A stretch of 64,000 nt of DNA from Urophycis tenuis (lineage: Eukaryota; Chordata; Actinopteri; Gadiformes; Phycidae). Below, one piece after another: positions 11,464 through 31,235 of this stretch (its first letter is position 1; every line of letters begins with the position of its first letter). The DNA is taken from NCBI GenBank assembly GCA_036785325.1, contig JAXIVH010000012.1, forward strand, positions 6,742,420 to 6,806,419, read 5' to 3'. Below the pieces are notes generated by a model that made no database searches, was not told where the DNA came from, and was given only the letters and a program-made list of their open reading frames with translations. A program made the translations under genes and the position numbers.

Positions 11464-11978
11464 GAGGAAGAGGAGCTCATTACCTGCACAGCTCTGGAGA
11501 AGACCGCCGAGCCTTCGTGGCCCCTGTGCCCGTTGGCGGGGGTCCAACGGCCCCTGGGCGGGACCTGCGTCTCGCGATGGCTGAACAGCTCCTCCATGCT
11601 CCGCAGGTCCAGCACCAGCTCCTTGGTCTGGGGCCGCGCCGACGTCCACACGTTCAGCTTGCCCAGAATGCACCCGCTGGGGATGGCGTCCCAGTTCACC
11701 TTCTTCATGCAGCGCCGCTGCATGGCGGGAGTGGCCGGCAGTGGGGGAGGAGGAGGTGGAGGTGGAGGAGGGGGTGGGGGTGGAGGTGGAGGTGGGGGTG
11801 GGGGTGGAGGCGGGGGAGGTGTAAATGCTGTGGGAAGGGCGGGAGTCGGTGGGTCTGGGGGAGGATATGGTGGGGGTGGTGGTGGTGGTGGTGGGGGTGG
11901 AGGCGGGGGTGGAGGAGGGGGGGCAACCACAGGAGGAGAAAGAGAAGGAGTGAAGACTAACGCTCCTTCCATCAACAT
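3565..11978 (-). CDS. FH2 domain-containing protein, FHDC1-like (whole gene, 11 coding exons)
   Basis: This is a formin-homology-2 protein of the FHDC family. FHDC1 is known as an actin- and microtubule-binding formin linked to Golgi and cilium organisation; that role is family knowledge, not visible here. Coding exons on the minus strand: 11978-11484, 11005-10944, 10032-9930, 9765-9680, 9459-9359, 6444-6374, 6255-6148, 5700-5630, 5307-5190, 5043-4879, 4746-3565. All junctions are GT-AG and phases agree, giving 2,562 nt (853 residues plus stop). The N-terminus carries a long FH1 poly-proline run (about residues 20-80), then an FH2 domain (about 85-460). Recognisable FH2 parts are KKVNWDAIP, SILDSKKSMNIAIFLK, EFLPLMEEMK, AGNYMNAGGHNGNAIGFRMN and LADTKANKPAMNLMHFVAK. 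A low-complexity Ser/Pro/Arg tail of about 390 residues follows. The start ATG has an in-frame TGA six bases upstream. Similarity to mammalian FHDC1 is clear but moderate, so it may be a paralog; I give no symbol. Confidence 0.9.
4879..5043 (-). CDS. FHDC-like coding exon 10 (FH2 C-terminal end)
   Basis: 55 residues including LSQAVAEYFCEDPNTFKLEG and VFHSFCQKFLTAIQ. The YFCED and F--F---F motifs close the FH2 domain. Donor CAG|GTGGGC. Confidence 0.87.
5190..5307 (-). CDS. FHDC-like coding exon 9 (FH2)
   Basis: Reads ICQEEVKADFEREVKKIEEV, then QLYANRQPGLLQQMETFLL, a coiled FH2 helix. Donor CTG|GTAAGG. Confidence 0.85.
5630..5700 (-). CDS. FHDC-like coding exon 8 (FH2)
   Basis: Reads QAEDIDAELLTFPSQLEHIG, then MAS, ending phase 2 at AG|GTGACC. 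Exon assignment rests on phase agreement with both neighbours and FH2-like content. Confidence 0.75.
5962..5997. repeat. Short dispersed-repeat fragment
   Basis: Contains TACTTTAATGATTCCTGAGG followed by GAAATT. This resembles a motif I recall at the 3' ends of many teleost retroelements. Only the fragment is present. Confidence 0.35.
6148..6255 (-). CDS. FHDC-like coding exon 7 (FH2)
   Basis: Reads GGHNGNAIGFRMNSLLRLAD, then TKANKPAMNLMHFVAK. The N-GF----L-KL-DTK signature is diagnostic of FH2 domains. Confidence 0.9.
6374..6444 (-). CDS. FHDC-like coding exon 6 (FH2)
   Basis: Reads ELLDCDDLHSVIRLVLKAGN, then YMNA, the most conserved FH2 core motif (L-AGN-MN). Lies beyond the intron that hosts the nested transposons. 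Confidence 0.88.
6625..6632. repeat. hAT target-site duplication, left copy
   Basis: GCTTCAAC, identical to 8382-8389. Confidence 0.9.
6633..8381 (+). mobile_element. hAT-family DNA transposon (non-autonomous, 1.75 kb), nested in the Harbinger element
   Basis: Ends are CAGTGCCGTAACCAG (left) and the complement of CAGGGCCGTAACCAG (right). They are flanked on both sides by the perfect 8-bp direct repeat GCTTCAAC (6625-6632 and 8382-8389), the expected hAT target duplication. It keeps a transposase N-terminal stub near 6978-7050 (MKKTTQTKLSFGKPTGQGKR, then a stop soon after) and a C-terminal dimerisation segment at 7661-7903. It also has a tandem CACTCACTCATTC-like tract at about 8045-8175. Confidence 0.9.
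7661..7903 (+). pseudogene. hAT transposase C-terminal dimerisation domain fragment
   Basis: 80 residues: TTCSCERSFSALRRLKTWLR followed by STMGDDRLSGLAVMHVH. The CERSFS-LRR-KTWLRSTM-DRLSGLA motif is diagnostic of the hAT dimerisation domain. The upstream RNase-H-like core is missing, so it is a relic. Confidence 0.9.
8382..8389. repeat. hAT target-site duplication, right copy
   Basis: GCTTCAAC, identical to 6625-6632. Confidence 0.9.
8473..9069 (-). pseudogene. PIF/Harbinger transposase (HARBI1-like) N-terminal fragment
   Basis: A 198-residue open frame, MENIRVVFLIINII onward. It includes FTDRQFMTYFRVNKTMFQEL and DKRVAIALYKLGSCSEYRVV, then a helix-turn-helix-like AGKFGVSITTVHRCVYSL. These are typical of the N-terminal half of Harbinger nucleases (family normally about 350-400 residues). 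The frame closes before the acidic catalytic DDE core, so the copy cannot encode an active enzyme. Confidence 0.8.
9359..9459 (-). CDS. FHDC-like coding exon 5 (FH2)
   Basis: Reads YEERLKSMVLREEFLPLMEE, then MKNSVDVMTKAAN. The PIF/Harbinger element ends only about 22 bases past this exon's donor (GTGTGA), so the insertion lies very close to the splice site. Confidence 0.85.
9680..9765 (-). CDS. FHDC-like coding exon 4 (FH2)
   Basis: Reads VKKLCAFRGNISLLTEADQF, then MVQLVKVPG, matching the FH2 pattern KKL-AF-GD---L--AD-F----I-VP. Donor GG|GTGAGT. Confidence 0.85.
9930..10032 (-). CDS. FHDC-like coding exon 3 (FH2)
   Basis: Reads PVAEMVEDILQGNW, then LRFGTGKLKELCKLLPEACE, a typical FH2 helical segment. 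Acceptor CTGCAG, donor GAA|GTAAAC; phase 2 in, phase 0 out. Confidence 0.85.
10944..11005 (-). CDS. FHDC-like coding exon 2 (FH2)
   Basis: A 62-nt exon reading VSILDSKKSMNIAIFLKTFK, flanked by TTTAG and GTGAGG. The stretch matches the FH2 helix that in human FHDC1 reads ILDAKRSMNIGIFLKQFK (from memory). Ends in phase 2. Confidence 0.85.
11484..11978 (-). CDS. FHDC-like coding exon 1: FH1 poly-proline and FH2 start
   Basis: Encodes 165 residues beginning MLMEGALVFTPSLSPP, then two proline blocks broken by a short PDPPTPALPTAF segment, then the FH2 entry KKVNWDAIPSGCILGKLNVW. The donor CAG|GTAATG follows residues AVQ. A likely acceptor CTGCAG near 12067 would give about 90 nt of 5' UTR in the same exon. 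The proline codons form an impure GGN-rich repeat on the plus strand (about 11740-11930) that is probably length-variable. Confidence 0.85.
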
Positions 11979-12070
11979 CGTTCAGTCCGAGGAGCGAGGA
12001 AAGAGGTCCTCAGTCCTTGACCTGCTTCGGCCGACGGGGAACTGTATCGCTTTATCGATGTACACCTGCA

Positions 12071-12071
<1 letters not shown>

Positions 12072-12152
<81 letters not shown>
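12072..12152. repeat. (AC)n microsatellite, about 40 units
   Basis: Near-perfect array immediately upstream, in the sense of transcription, of the acceptor of the first FHDC-like coding exon. On the sense strand it is (GT)n. Confidence 0.97.
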
Positions 12153-12153
<1 letters not shown>

Positions 12154-12175
12154 TAATGACAAACATGGGTGTAAA

Positions 12176-12352
12176 AGGGTAAAGGGGCATTTAGCAGACG
12201 CTTTTGTCCAAAGCGACTTACAATCAGTACATTTTTGTGGGGTTTGACATGCGGACAGTTGGAGGAGGGGGATCAAGGGGATCGAACCGCCGACCCTACA
12301 AAGTGGACGACCCACTCTGTCCACCCGCTCTACCTACTGAGCTACTGCCGGG
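12176..12352 (-). mobile_element. tRNA-derived SINE, copy 1
   Basis: On the minus strand it has an RNA polymerase III A-box-like GTAGCTCAGTAGGTAGAG and B-box-like GGTTCGATCCCC. The tail holds GTCGCTTTGGACAAAAGCG and TCTGCTAAATG, a motif common in teleost SINEs as I recall. A second copy in the same orientation lies at 22134-22316. Confidence 0.8.
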
Positions 12353-12651
12353 TGTGTGCATGTGCGTGTGTGTGTCTGTGTCTGTGCACTTCTATGCACC
12401 TCTGAGGTGATCTTTGGAAAGCAAGAGATCTTAAAGATATTGGGCCAGGGAGTTGCACTGAAGCACAGCACAAAACAAATCATATTCAGTGGAAATTTTA
12501 GGACAGTTTACTTGTACACTTTTGACTATGCAAAACATTTTTGAGTGAGCAGACCTTAGAGTCGCTTTGTAAACATAAGCAATTGACCAAGTTAAACTGG
12601 CAAATAACCGTACATCTATAATAAGGACGCATCTCACTGTTTATATATAGG

Positions 12652-12654
<3 letters not shown>

Positions 12655-12705
<51 letters not shown>

Positions 12706-12733
12706 CATACATACATACACATACATACACACA
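12655..12733. repeat. (AT)n / (ATAC)n microsatellite
   Basis: About 46 bases of AT followed by CATACATA repeats. Confidence 0.95.
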
Positions 12734-13564
12734 CACTGCCAACTGAGTTTGCGTCTTCAAGTAGACTTCAAGAAGTCAATTAATCGTTTAAAGTTTAAAC
12801 AATAAGTATTGGCTTCTTGAAGTCGACTTGTAACTTCCACGCTAACTACCCACCTGGCAGAAAAGGCCCGGGAGTTAAAAAGCAGCTTTGGTCGAACGGT
12901 CATTTTTCACGAGGCCGGTGAAAAAGTCACAAAAAGCAACTGAAATTTAATATAAAGCTGCAAGTATTTTGATAAAGAACAAAAAAAGACTTTTCGGACA
13001 GGGAGGTCATGAAAGGAGCAATGATGACAATTGCAAACATTATTTTCAAAGACGAGAACAATGTGAAGAACTTGAAAGCTATAAAACAAGCAGCCCTTCG
13101 TACTACACATCACTCTTGAAGTAGCGCTCGGGTTCGTTTGTGACCTCTGGTTTAAACGCTGTTAAGGTCTGATTCTCACTTCTTAGCTCTGTACTCCGGG
13201 AAGCTTGACGAATTGTTTTAAATCACCACTATAAATGACAATTACAACAAACAAATGTATGCAAACCAATTGAGCAGGCAGGATAACAAAGTTGAATCTA
13301 ACTTCAAATCGCCCATTGTCAGCTGCATTGGTACGAATGAACTAGGCTACATTTGCACACACAAAACATGCGACAAATAAAACGGGTCATTTTGATGCGT
13401 CATATCACGCACATGTGTGACGAATCATCTGCAGACCTGCTTCACAAAGCGTTTCAATCAAGTCACCCATCAAACTCAAAGATATTCGTAGTTGCAATGG
13501 ATTTCATTTTCACTGACCGTAATGCTGCCACACTGTCTTCCAAAGAAATTGATCTGCGATTCAC

Positions 13565-13870
13565 CTCCACCTGGTGCGTTTGAGGCGGAGCGATCCAGCG
13601 CGCCTCCACCTGTGTCGGCGTGCCGGCGGCGCGTCCCTGCTTCCGCGCACTAGGAAACGCCCATCGCACCTGAGGAGCCACAACGAGGGGCCATCCATCA
13701 TTCCATCATCTCTTACAGGACACCGACCTGCCGTTTGTTTTAAATGCGGTGTTTAACCCGGGCGTCGGTGTTTGTCGTAGACGGCCACCAGTTGATACGG
13801 CGTGACGTCACCGCTGCAACTACCTGCGCATCGGCCAACCAAACGACCTCCTGCTGGGAAACTGTGGACC
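13565..13870 (-). promoter_or_regulatory. Candidate promoter region of the FHDC-like gene
   Basis: A GC- and CpG-rich stretch (CGCGCCTCC, GCCGGCGGCGCG) lies in otherwise AT-rich sequence about 1.5-1.8 kb upstream of the first coding exon. It includes a perfect CRE palindrome TGACGTCA at 13803-13810. Assignment to this gene is inference from position; a separate non-coding first exon would be required. Confidence 0.35.
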
Positions 13871-13927
13871 TTACAAGTGGTGTGTAAGTGTCACATACAT
13901 CTGAGGGATTTGCTCATGCCTCTAGAC

Positions 13928-14337
13928 CAGTGGTTCCCAAACTTTTTGTGCCCAAGGCACACCAAAGGACAAGTAAACATCTCAAGGCACACCTACTGTG
14001 CAAAATAGCCTTTATAACACGTGTTACCACTCATATCATGTAAAATAATAAAATATTTCAAAAATGTATTTGAAACTTTAGGCTTCATCAAAGCAGCAAC
14101 ACACCCATTAAAACCAGACAGGTCACAAAATTAAAAACGAAGCAAGAATTAAAGGAATGTTTTTAGGTATATAGTTTCCCTCTGTATTATGAATTGAGTC
14201 CATACAAAGTACTGATAAACTAAATTAAGAAATCATTATTTTTGTGTAGTTGTATACTGCAATAATAATGTATGGTTGTCACAAAATCCCACGGCGCACC
14301 CGGACTTGCCTCACGGCACACTGTTTGGGAACCAATG
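13928..14337. mobile_element. hAT MITE with 8-bp target duplication
   Basis: Ends CAGTGGTTCCCAAAC and the complement of CATTGGTTCCCAAAC form terminal inverted repeats. Both flanks carry CTCTAGAC (13920-13927 and 14338-14345). There is no transposase; at 410 bp it is a non-autonomous element. Confidence 0.9.
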
Positions 14338-14582
14338 CTCTAGACCAAGCCAAATCTAAGATCTATTTAGCTGATTCTGCATCTTGGCACTTTGACAAAG
14401 TTGACTACACTGTCTACAAGTCTTTAAATTAAAAAAAAAAAAAACTTATCAAAACATAAAAATCAGCCTATGGATACTGTATCCTAAAATGGGTGCCAGT
14501 TTGTATGTCAGCGTTTTATTAATAAACTAAAACTCAGCAACTTGAAAATAATGAATTCCAGCCCACATTTTAAAACATGTAC

Positions 14583-14588
14583 TTTATT
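14583..14588 (-). terminator. Candidate distal poly(A) signal of arfip2
   Basis: AATAAA on the minus strand, in sequence without tandem repeats or transposons. If used, the arfip2 3' UTR would be about 3.7 kb. Nearer hexamers were not clearly better, so this is tentative. Confidence 0.3.
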
Positions 14589-14589
14589 G

Positions 14590-16973
14590 TTGTCCTTTGG
14601 GAAGAGTCAGGTTTCAGTGGAATAAAGGCAAAAACTCACATCGGTCCATGACACATGACGCTCATCTTGTCCTCTGAAACAGCATTATGTACAGTCATCC
14701 ACGTGTACTATAGAATACAAAATATTGATTGTCCACAGATAAAACCTCACTTTAAGAGTTCCATAATTCCATAATATACACACTTCATAGGCAACATTTC
14801 AAAATGGATGATGGTTCCGACTCCGGTCGTTCGGACCTTTTGAAGGGCGTGGCGTGATGCTGGAGGATGTGTGTGGTGGGGAGGAGAAGAAACACACTTT
14901 TATCCAATAAATATTGCTGTGTACAAGTACACAAGTTATACAGGCCTGGGGATTCACACGAGTCGTGTGTGTGTGTGTGTGTGTGTGTGTAGTGTGTACA
15001 ATAACAACATCAGCATCATAGGCTAAGAGGAAGAACAGCCTCCACAGCAACATTACATGGGAAGCGTTTAGCATTTGACGCGCTCCAAAAAAAAAAAAGC
15101 TAACGGAAATTAATCAAACGGAAATAAATTGAAATTGTTATTGTTCCACAAGGTTTTTTTTTTTGTGTCTTTTTTCCTTTACATTTAACATAATGTCGAC
15201 AGCTGAAAGCACGGCAGACAGACGTCATGCTGGGCAGAACACAGCGTCTGTACGGAGACGCACAAACCGCGCTGCTCGGTGTCACCACTGCCCGCATGCA
15301 AGTACACGACACGAGACGCGAGGCGCGGCTAACGAAGTTCTACGATGTGATCTGCGGCTCCGCCGGCTGAGTCTAACAATGTAATCCTACGCGTACAGAA
15401 CCTACGTGAGCGATGTGTTATTATACTACAACGAATGCAGACTAAATTATATCTTAGTCTACTTATGGATCCACCCATTATGTTAACGCTCAGCATACGA
15501 ATGTTCGGCAAAAGAGACCCAGAAATGAGTTATGGAAAGCATTTAGCTTCTGATTTGGTTGACGTACGACGACAAAAGGGGATAAACACAAATCCATTTT
15601 AGGAGCTTAGACATTCCAGTGACATGTTGGTATGCGATCTCTTCCGTCAACTTTACACAACTGTGCGTGAGGACATGTTTGTAGTGCGGGAGCAACACAG
15701 CGGACAAACAAACGAGGAATTATTAGTGTTCTGAATCAGAACTCAAGTCCCAATGATAACAATATAAAAATATTACAATTAGCGACAACAGAGTGCTGAT
15801 CCTAGCTGTGATAAAGATAACTAAAGAATAGCCTTCATGGGTTTAGCTGGACGTCAGCTATAGTGCTTGTCAAATAGTAGACACAGGACAGTAGTTGGCG
15901 CAGACTGAGACAAAACTAGAAAGTAAAATACAAACATTGAACGTACGATAAAATAGAATCATAGATTTGCCTCTGAATTTGTAGATAAACCCCTTAAAAC
16001 AGGGTTCATAGGTAGTAGATAATTCATACATTAAAGTCATCCAAGATTTTTTTGATTTGCTGTACGTTTCCATAGGTTGAAATTCTCCTAAGAACGAGAT
16101 GAGACAAGTTGAAGCATCACGCTGATAGTGAAGATGTACAATTTTAAGGTATGTTGTCTATCATAATCAACTATGATGAATGATAAATAATTATGGTTTG
16201 GTACCATGTGTTCCTAATCACCAAACTATCTTACATAAACTACACTTGCCAGAAACAGGATTTTTTTTTTCATTTCAAATGTTTTCCAAATCCATGAAAT
16301 CCCCTTGCATGGGACTTATTTTTTCATTCACTGACTCTTCCAGGAGTTCTAGAGGCTTGGTAATGCTGTTCTGCAATGTGTGAATAATTACTTTGCACTT
16401 TGACTTTTGTCTTGGAGTGTCTTATCTTACACCAATCAGTGTATGTAATGCTCAGTGGGTCGGGGGTTATGTGTGAATATTTTTAAAATGTTATAATGTA
16501 CAGTGTCTTCTTGACTGTTATGCCACGATGGTCTCATTGTCATCAGCGCACTGAGGCTAATCGCTAACAGCTAAGATTATCGGTAATATAAAGTATTGAA
16601 TCTTGAACACATTGCAGTTTGTTAAACCATTGCAAACACTAAGGGGTGTCTTTTGTCTCAGAGCGAGGCCTAAACACTCAAATAAAACCACAGGAAGGGC
16701 ACCAAAACACGCTCTGCCTTTGCACAAGTTCCTTTCCATCGCAAGTATAAATTAATTAACAATCGAGCAAATCCGAGCTCATCGTGAATGTCCACAATAA
16801 CTTTCGGTGATATTGCCATACTTAGATTAAAGTATTCAGTTGTTCTTTAGAACTGACCGATCAGACGCTGATGTGTTTTTTTTTTTTTTTTTTTTTTTAA
16901 ATCAGTACTGTTCAATCCCGTTAATCTGAGCAAATTTGAGAAATTAATCCAAAAAAGTAGGAAGAAAATGAAA

Positions 16974-17004
<31 letters not shown>

Positions 17005-18258
17005 TAGCACTCCTGTGAAAGTTAGGGGCCAGTCTGGCAGCAGGTGGTAAATGGCTTTGAGCGTAGAGTCACTGTTCTCCTGTCCGAGCCCAGGGCGTCG
17101 CCAAAGCAGCGCGGGAAGCTGTGCTCCGACCGGAACCGCGAGCCCCGTCAGCACGTTCTGGAGCGCAGAGCACAGTCGAGCGGGTTCCACCGCCACGGCC
17201 CCCCGGGCCAAAACGACCCGCACCAGAACCGGAAGCGAGGCTGGGCGACTCCGTGGCGAGCGTTTACGTTCGCCGGCGACAACGTGAACCGTTTTGCCTT
17301 TTGGACGCGAGGCGGAGTGAGTGGAGCTGCACGCAGTTTGGTGTGAGATGTCTCGAGGTTCTGGTGAGCTTCTGAAGAACTCCCTCTTCAGTGTCTGCGG
17401 CCGGAAAAATAAAAGCAGTGCGACTCCTAGATCGGTCAGCACAAGGAGGCACACGAGGACAATACAGGTTCTGTTGGGGAGAGTTCTGTTGGGGAGAGTT
17501 CTGGTGTGAGCAGAGGCGTGGCTTGTGATTCAGGGCCCTTTAAATTGTCTTCCAACGACGATGACGATGTTGGAATGCGAGTCGGTCTCTAGTTTGGGCT
17601 TCAGCACCGCGGGGTCCAGAAACGGCCGAGAGACGAGAGAGAACGCTAAAGAGATCATCACCAACGGGCCAAAAACAACCAACGATGCAGCAGAACTGGA
17701 CCGGGCGGGGAGGGGGGATGAAGAGGATGGGCAAAACAGACTGGAATGTGTAGAGTGCTGAAGGGCTTTACCAATGGAACCAACGGGACCGGGCTAAGGG
17801 GGGGAGGGTGGGGGAGGGGGGGGTGAGTGTACGGAAAAAAAAAAAGGGAGTAGGGAAGAGAGGCACTCAGAACCACGTGGTCCGGTCCTAGAAGCGGGCC
17901 GCGCGGGGTTCCTCGCGTCCATTTGTTATATATCTATATCTCTCTATATATATATCTATATCTATATATAGTTACATCTCTCCTGCCATCCATCACGCCC
18001 CGCATGGACAGCCGCCCACGTGCGGCCCTCCCCCCCCCCCCACACATGTCAGGGCCTTCCAGGTTAGTCCATAGGACCCAGCTCCCTCGGTGGTCCACTG
18101 TGGACGTTGTGGGGAAGAAGAAGAGGAGGAGGAGAAACAGCAGCAGGAGCAGGAGGAGGAAGAGGCAGAGGAGGAGGACTGTCAGGGGAGGGTTGGGGGG
18201 GGGTTGGAAGGAGGAAGTGACGGAGAGAGAGGCGGTTGGAGGGGAGGCCGGTGGTGCC
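14590..18258 (-). other. Non-coding region downstream of the arfip2 stop, probably 3' UTR at least in part
   Basis: No coding exon recognised. It holds a short (TG)n run near 14965-14990, poly-T near 16877-16898, a TA run near 16981-17006, a TATATC run near 17930-17968, and a GA/GGA-rich tract at 18115-18180. CpG-rich patches lie at 17080-17300. Confidence 0.4.
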
Positions 18259-28863
<10,605 letters not shown>

Positions 28864-29118
28864 GGTCCGACTGCAGGGCGTGAAGAAACGGAGGGCAACC
28901 GGGGACAGAATGAGAGAGACAAGAGGGGAGGAGTGAGAGACAGGGGGGGCGAGAAAGACCAGAGAGAGAGAGAGAGAGACAAGGGGACAGACACAAAGAA
29001 TGAAAAAAAAAAAAAGGGTCATTAGCATGGATAGATTCACACCTCCGCCAAGCTGTGAAGGACGCGCGGAGCTCCGGACGCACTCGTAAATACTCCCAAT
29101 TATTGTCATAGGGGCAGT

Positions 29119-29121
<3 letters not shown>

Positions 29122-29216
<95 letters not shown>

Positions 29217-29222
29217 AGAGAA
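29122..29222. repeat. (AC)n then (GA)n microsatellite
   Basis: About 45 AC units followed by GAGAGAGA. Confidence 0.97.
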
Positions 29223-29454
29223 AAGGAGTGTGCTTCAAACGAGAAGAGGCGTCGCCTACGAAGGGCTGAGACAGCACAATGAATGGTCTTCATGGAGTGG
29301 ACACTTCATTTCACAGCTCGGCCCGGCGGGTCTGTTCCCGGTCCACTGGCCGCGGTCCCGGCCGCGCGGAGAGGAGGCTCGGAGCACAACAATGCCGCGG
29401 TTGTAACAACATGGCGGCCGGACACCATTCAGCTCGCCATCGCTGACACCACAG

Positions 29455-29590
29455 TGCACACGCACACGCACAGGCACGCACACACACACACACGCACATG
29501 CACGCACATGCGCACACACACGCACATACACACACACACACACACACATACATGCATGCACGCACACACACACACACACACACATGCATG

Positions 29591-29626
<36 letters not shown>

Positions 29627-29645
29627 CATGCACGCACACACACAC
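29455..29645. repeat. (AC)n with repeated CATGCATGCACGCACA cores
   Basis: AC array in which a 16-bp CATGCATGCACGCACA block recurs three times at about 45-50-bp spacing. Confidence 0.93.
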
Positions 29646-29716
29646 CTTACGAATCACATTTGCCACCTAGGTCTGGTTTGAATCGGCATTTGCGAAAAAT
29701 TCACTCATGATGATTG

Positions 29717-29750
29717 GCTCATGTAGGCCTGACGATAGGCCTACATGAGC
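29717..29750. repeat. Perfect hairpin, 14-bp arms
   Basis: GCTCATGTAGGCCT at 29717-29730, loop GACGAT, then its exact complement at 29737-29750. Confidence 0.9.
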
Positions 29751-30429
29751 TGCATTATGATGCTCTGATATTTTTTTGTGCAGTACTAATAAATCTAAGT
29801 GGAGTCCTGCGCAAACGGTGAGGGGCAAACAGCAGGCCCTGGGATGACAAAGAACAGGCAGGACCAACGGACAACAGCACAGCTTATCTGGGCTTGTAGG
29901 CCTAGAGCAGGGTGTGGGTTCCAAAGACAAACACCACGCTGAATACACGGAATAAAACCTAGTGCACACACACACACACACACACACAACAAAACAAATA
30001 GAGCTATGACGTGTCAGGCCCATAGAATGAGGTTGTTCAAGTAAACTATGTCGCTACGTTGTCAAACGTGAGCACAGAGGCGGTACCAACAACAGGAGTA
30101 AAAGCAGCTACCACAAAACTCAACATTGTACGAGACATTTGAAACCAGGCTGAATTTGTCACTAAATGCCAAATGAGTTAGTTCCAGTTGGATTCAATTT
30201 TGCCAGGGTAACAACAGTACCTAAGGGGTTTAATTCTAAATCAACGACACAACGTGTGTGGTTAATAAAACTATATCAGGACTTGTCATCTGATCGGAAA
30301 CAGCACAGCCACGGTTTGGTCAACTAACACACACAGGTCGACTCTGGACTTTTGTTTCGCTGTGAACATATTAAGACTAAAACATTATAGTATTATTTCA
30401 TGAAAATACATGCGTGGGGAGGACTGAGC

Positions 30430-30600
30430 AGCGCGCGCGCCTATAGGATCCATAGGCGCACCTGAAGACAGGTGCGGCCGCGCGCGGCGCAGGTGGGATC
30501 TCCGGCACGTCGCGAGGCAGTCAGTCAGCCAATCAGCCGTCGGCTCGGTGGAACACACGTAGCGCTCCACCGACACGACCGACGCTGCTGTTTGGACGCA
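30430..30600 (-). promoter_or_regulatory. CpG-rich block upstream of arfip2 exon 1
   Basis: A dense CpG stretch (GCGCGCGCGCC, GCGGCCGCGCGCGGCGC) with a CCAAT-type CCAATCAG element and two adjacent small hairpins. Could be an arfip2 promoter or an intronic regulatory element; no transcription start is visible. Confidence 0.4.
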
Positions 30601-30836
30601 CACATACCGAATTAGGAAGCGGATAGGGGTCGAATAGAAATAATAAATAATAAAGACTGTGTTGACATGAGCTTAACTGTGGGCCTGCAGTTTTTTTTTT
30701 TTTTTATAAAAGGGAACCACTAGGGTGCGTTTGTAAAAAAAAAAAAAAAAAAAAAAAGACGTATATTGGAATTGGGATGAAAGGTAAGTTAGAATAGATC
30801 AGGGATAAAAGGGTTGTAATGGACGAGATGTCTTAC

Positions 30837-31235
30837 CCGAGGGCTTGGTCCGGCTGTAAGGTGTTCGGATAGCTACCGCGCAAGCTAATAACAGGCTAAG
30901 TGCATCCCACTTCTTGCCTTCCTTGGAGATGTTTAATTCCAAATATCCAATCCAAATACAGAAATACCACGCAACGACGTTGTGCTCTCGCTCGCGGATA
31001 TTTTACATGACCAGGGAACCGACTGGCTTTAACTGAGCAGAGGATCCCGTCCTTCTAATCCGCTACCTTCTTTTTCAAGCGAGGGTACGCTACGCTTCCG
31101 GAACTGACGACACGGTGACAACTGTTTGTAGCCGGAGGCGAGCGACGCACCGATGTCATCGACAATGTACACAGACGCCGCGTTGACTGCTTCGACCCGT
31201 TGCTGAAGATACGTCAACGTTACCGCCATATTAGA
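30837..31235 (-). promoter_or_regulatory. arfip2: Candidate arfip2 5' UTR exon and promoter
   Basis: A CpG-rich stretch on the minus strand begins with a YY1-like ATGGCGG (31224-31230) and contains an ETS-like TTCCGGAAG (about 31095-31104). It ends at a donor GG|GTAAGA (30837). A 66-codon open frame MAVTLTYLQQRVEAVNAASV starts at 31229. It matches nothing I know and may be an upstream ORF. The link to arfip2 is inferred from orientation and position. Confidence 0.4.

Noticed and set aside
11323..12156. Plus-strand frame with poly-glycine
   Set aside because: It is the complement of the FHDC-like poly-proline exon plus an AC array; there is no homology in its unique parts.
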